NCBI GenBank assembly: GCA_958298945.1
Contig: OY282610.1
Location: 26,734,167 to 26,798,166, forward strand
DNA: 64,000 nt
DNA from: Atherix ibis
Taxonomy: Eukaryota; Arthropoda; Insecta; Diptera; Athericidae
Reading direction: 5' to 3'
A model generated the notes under the pieces. The model did not search any database and was not told the origin of the DNA. It saw only the letters and a program-made list of their open reading frames with translations. Of the stretch, positions 59,925-64,000 are shown in pieces; the first letter of the stretch is position 1; each line of letters opens with the position of its first letter. The position numbers and the translations under genes were made by a program.

Positions 59925-61095
59925 TTTTGAGTGAAACAATTTTTGCTGATATAATTTTTACTGACAATTTTGAGTGAAATAATTTTTACTGATACAATTT
60001 TGACTGAATAAATTTGAGTGGAACAATTTTTGCTGCTGCAATTTTGAGTGAAACAATTTTTCTTGATACAATTTCGAGTGAAACAGTTTGTGCTTATACA
60101 ATTTTGACTAAAACTATTTTCGCTTTACAATTTGGCTGAAACAATTTTCGCTGATATAAATTTGACTGAAAAAATTTTTGCTGACACGATTTTGACTGAA
60201 AAAATTTTTGCTGCTATAAATTTAACTGAAACAATTTTTGCTGATATAATTTTGGCTGAAACAATTTTTGCTGATATAAATTTTACAAACAATTTTTGCT
60301 GAAATAATTTTTGCTGACAATTTTGACTGAAACAATTTTTGCTGATACAATTTTGACTAAACAATTTGGCTGAAACATTTTTTGCTGTTACAATTTTGAG
60401 TGAAACAATTTTCGCTGATATAAATTTGACTGAAAAAATTTTTGCTGACACAATTTTGACTGAAAAAATTTTTGCTGATATAAATTTAACTGAAACAGTT
60501 TTTGCTGTTACAATTTTGGCTGAAAAAATTTTTTCTGATATAAATTTTACAAGCAATTTTTGCTGAAATAATTTTTGCTGACAATTTTGACTGAAACAAT
60601 TTTTGCTGATACAATTTTGACTAAACAATTTTGACTGAAAAAATTTTTGCTGATATAAATTTAACTGAAACAGTTTTTGTTGTTACAATTTTGGCTAAAA
60701 AATTTTTTTCTGATATAAATTTTACAAACAATTTTTGCCGAAAAATTTTTTGCTGACAATTTTGACTGAAACAATTTTTGCTGATACAATTTTGACTAAA
60801 AAATTTTGACTGAAACAATTTTTGCTGTTACAATTTTGAGTGAAACAATTTTCGCTGATATAAATTTGACTGAAAAAATTTTTGCTGATACAATTTTGAC
60901 TGAAACAATTTTTGCTGATATTAATTTAACTGAAACAGTTTTTGCTGTTACAATTTTGGCTGAAAGAATTTTTTCTGATATAAATTTTACAAACAATTTT
61001 TGCCGAAATAATTTTTGCTGACAATTTTGAGTGAAATAATTTTTATTGATACAATTTTGACTGAAAATAACAAAAAAATTACCGTCAATTCTGAC
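59925..61095. repeat. 15/30-bp minisatellite, open in frame on both strands
   Basis: The array consists of 15-bp half-units (GACTGAAACAATTTT and TGCTGATACAATTTT) that alternate to a 30-bp unit. Higher-order copies are spaced 265, 175 and 265 bp, measured at TTTTGCTGACAATTTTGA (60308, 60573, 60748, 61013). Because the units are multiples of three, long frames stay open: 60628-60125 on the minus strand (167 codons, repeating SAKIVSVKFI-like decapeptides) and 60366-60566 and 60806-61021 on the plus strand (repeating FADINLTEKI-like decapeptides). These frames are read as by-products of the period, not as genes. Confidence 0.93.
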
Positions 61096-63394
61096 TGATA
61101 TTTACGGTTTAAAAGAATAGTCGTTAATTTGAAAATTTTAATTTGGACTATATGTGGTTTAATGAAAATGAGGTGCAATAAGCCACATCATATGATAAAT
61201 TTTGAGTTAATTGGGTAAAAAGTTTCAAGGACGCGTAGTTTCAAGATTTGATGATGTTAATCGACCTCAAAGATTATGCGAATTGATTGCGTTGAAGTTT
61301 TTTTTTTAAATTTTACAAAATTTCAGATAACTTTTTAACTTTAGATTATTTATAAATTAACATCCGCCAAGTATTGACCGAATTAAATTCTGAGAAAATG
61401 TTCGAAAAAGTCATCAAAAATTACTTCAAAAGGTTCGAGTCCTGCAAGCTTATGGCAGTTATTTGGATTATATGACTTTCCAAGTGAAATTTAATATAAT
61501 TAATTGTAAATATTTTATCGATATGTGAATGTTAAGTGTGTTTTATTAAATTTAAGTTTCCCAAAGCACGATATAACACTGCACCAACCCCTGAATCTAT
61601 CGCTACCCTTCTTCTCATCACCATAACATAATATCAAAATATTTCTACTGTTTTACTAAAAATATTTATTATTATTATTATTATTGTTATTATTATAAGT
61701 AACAAAAGCTGACTACATATATCATTTTGGAATGAAGATAATCTAATAAATAACTTATTATGACGTACATTTTTCCATTCAAGCTTTCATGTAAGAAGAT
61801 TTTTCTATATTCGAAATCAAAGATTAATGCTGAAATGATGACTTTTTCTGCAATAAATTATAATCTTTTAGAAAAATATTAATTATATATTTTTTCTGCA
61901 ATTATCTCAATCGTAAAACTATTGTTTAGTTTGCTTTTATTTTAATTTTTCAATTTTTAAATAAAATATTTTTCAATAAAAGATATATTCTGATTTTTTG
62001 TTATATCAAAAGATGGCTGTGATTTTATTTGATTGTCTGCTTATTTGAGCATATCAACTTTAATACACAGACGCACATGTAGTCCGTATATAAAAAAAAA
62101 ATTAATCAATAATATGCCCAAAGCTTAAAAGGAATATTCACAAAAATTTTGATTACAAAAAAGTTTTCGAATAAAACTTTTCAACTTTTTTCTTTTCGTG
62201 TAAACTCTTTGCACATTTCGTACACGATGTTAGGGGTTTTTTTTCCCCAGTTCATATTATAACCATTCATAAGGTATGGAAATCATATAAATGGGGAATA
62301 TTGTATTAAATATTAGAAAATTCAAATTATTATAATAAAGAAAAATATTAAATATTTTTTACTGTCTGAATTTGGAATCGGATCAGTTTCAATTCTAATC
62401 GAACTTATTTGTCGAGTTTATTTTTGGGGCCGAAAATAATATTTTTTTTTAAAAAAATTCTATAAAAAGCAAAATGAAAAACAATTTTTTTTCTATAATA
62501 ATACTAAACTATGGAATCTTTTTTGAAAAAAAGGTAAATGCTTTTTTAAAAAAAAAAACAGACATTTTGGATCCTAGAAAAAGTTTCGATAAGAAAACTC
62601 TCAAAAAAATTGTTTGTTTTTTTCTTATTTTAGGTCATTTCTAGTAGAATTTCTTCTGAATGGACAATTTTATTTAGTGTCAATACAAGTAATAACTAAA
62701 GGATCAACCCAGCTAGAACACCAGGTGAATTCGAACACAAAACGCCTACGGTCTAGACGTAGATCGCCCAGCATCGCTAAGCGTAATTGCATATAATTGT
62801 TTCTATATTGTTTATCATGTGAACATTTTGCCAGGATCCGTGAGCTTTCAAAAGCTTATCAATTAAATAAAAAAAGAAGGTGCAAAAAATTACCAAAAAA
62901 ATGTTTTTAATTATTCATGTAGCTTTAGTGCTGATTTGCGGATTGTTTGGCCTTGAACTATAAAAAAAGCTTATAGACACTATTAAGCTCATGTATTGAG
63001 ACAATATAAAACTGAGTTAATTTAATTTTTTTCTGGTTGGTACAAGGGCTAAAGAGAGGGAGGGGGAGATTGGTCTTCAAAAAACAAGGTTATGCTTGAA
63101 CTTTGAAATTATCTAATTAAGCAACCTTGATGACAACTTCGGACGCCTGACTCTTATTTGTATTTTTCTAGTTTTAAAAATCCGTTTCTATATTTGATTT
63201 TGAGGTATGAAAGAAAAATAACTTAAAAAAAGTATCTCTGAGAGTAATTTGGTAATGCTGTGAGCTTTTTCGGTTACTAAGGTTGTATGTTAGACCCTCC
63301 TAGACGCTTTAACCACGTCAGGTAGCTACGGGTTCATATAGAGCATGTTTAGATGAATTTGTATTTTTATAGTGCGTCACGAAAAAGGGAACAA
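61096..63394. other. Intergenic, no gene
   Basis: AT-rich DNA. Bases 61213-61283 are the partner of the dispersed repeat at 33065-33135. An ATT microsatellite lies at about 61661-61697. A less AT-rich patch at 62700-62790 is the tRNA-like segment listed separately. No coding frame is credible. Confidence 0.5.
62705..62790 (-). repeat. Possible tRNA-derived SINE relic
   Basis: On the minus strand an A-box-like TAGCGATGCTGGG (62767-62779) is followed by CTACG and CGTAG flanking TCTAGAC, which form a perfect 5-bp anticodon-like stem with a 7-base loop. A B-box-like TGTTCGAATTCAC (62725-62738) follows. Position 33 of the loop is C instead of the usual T, and no acceptor stem pairs, so it is not a functional tRNA gene. 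It differs from the segment at 33150-33220. Confidence 0.42.
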
Positions 63395-64000
63395 TGAAAT
63401 TTTTAAGCAAGGATGTGCGATCAAATTTTGTGTTAAGCTTAATGAATATATAAGATTGACTAACAAAAATTTGCAGCAAGTCCTTGGGCAATGTTCCTTA
63501 TCAAGAGCACAAGTTTTCCGATGGCATTAAAGTAAGTTTGGAGTGCCTAAAAGTAGTGAAAAACTATCGAAGACTATTGAAAAATGTTGATCAAAAAAAG
63601 TGTTCTATAAAAAAGTCCTTGATGGGGCTAAGAAAAAATGTTTCTCGCGTCAGATTGGACATTGCAGACACTTAGATGTTGTTTGTAATGTCCAATCGGT
63701 ACCAATTTTCCGGGGAGAAAAGTAATTTTTGGAGGGCTGAGAAGCCAAATTTCACTCATAAAGGTAATCAACGCTGAATACTGATGAACATGTGAAACGA
63801 AGGATGGCCTTTGAAAAATTAGACTATCGAATAATATTAAAGCTGATAAGAAAGTCCTTGAAAAGTTTCACATAAAATCGGATATTTCAGACACTCGAAT
63901 GCTCCACTATGACAACGAAATTTACCTGAATACAGTTTGGGTGACTTTTTCTTGATCTTAAAAATTAAAAACACCCTTAAAAGGATATCATCTTGGCTCT
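63395..64000 (+). mobile_element. Heavily deleted mariner relic, runs off the window
   Basis: Plus-strand remnants in changing frames match mariner transposase order. CAIKFCVKLN near 63411 and QVLGQCSLSRAQVFRWH near 63478 come from the first helix-turn-helix. RVRLDIADT near 63647 comes from the region just before the second catalytic Asp. IKSDISDTRMLHYDNEIY near 63871 contains the second Asp (HYDN), and LKTPLKG near 63965 is the block after the third Asp. The R-x-D-I-x-D-T block appears twice (63650 and 63876), so an internal duplication or misjoined copy is present. The central region and the third Asp are lost. It resembles neither of the mellifera-type copies. Confidence 0.7.

Noticed and set aside
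60125..60628. 167-codon minus-strand open frame
   Set aside because: It lies wholly inside a 15/30-bp minisatellite whose period keeps frames open on both strands; there is no start context or exon signal. Kept only as a finding about the array.

Overview
The window reads as non-coding-dominated nuclear DNA of an insect, most likely a fly. The reasons are very high A+T content, several lineages of decayed mariner transposons, a split gene with canonical GT-AG introns, and tRNA-like SINE relics. The species is not identifiable from the sequence alone. Nothing resembles a bacterial operon, phage or CRISPR locus.

Only one host gene can be supported. It lies on the minus strand from 48269 down to 39612 and has eight coding exons that join in phase into a protein of about 937 residues. 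The protein has a signal peptide, one four-cysteine ZP-N (zona pellucida N-half) domain, one transmembrane helix and a cytoplasmic tail of about 720 residues. The usual ZP-C half is absent. The tail carries a recurring W/F-D-V-x-I/V-R motif. This is the most interesting coding content here. The first intron (42796-48110) is large and filled with short AT-rich repeats.

From left to right: 1-5684 holds a rearranged mariner and three further mariners, the latter three inserted in or next to an old array built on AAAATGGC. The stretch 5687-10390 is AT-rich with no gene, and 10395-11905 is a CTCAAAAT minisatellite with a higher-order period of about 285 bp. The stretch 11906-20530 is AT-rich with a few less AT-rich islands and a short reverse-transcriptase relic. 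A five-copy repeat lies at 20536-21180, a DDE-transposase relic at 23563-24200, and an AGTACTAAAA array at 24420-26810. Two mariners are fused tail to tail at 28995-30830. A tRNA-like element lies at 33150-33220 and extreme AT desert follows to 38900. The gene comes next. Downstream (in window coordinates) are a cluster of long palindromes and arrays at 49617-55840, including a 402-bp satellite, then a full-length mariner at 57544-58841, a 15/30-bp array at 59925-61095 that is open in frame on both strands, and a last decayed mariner that runs off the right edge.

No transposase is intact: each has frameshifts, stops or deletions. The mariners belong to at least five lineages. Full-length insertions still show terminal inverted repeats next to TA dinucleotides. 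The recurring theme is repeat biology: arrays with higher-order periods, several beginning at long perfect hairpins, and mariners landing inside arrays. All protein-family calls are from recognition of motifs; no database search was possible.
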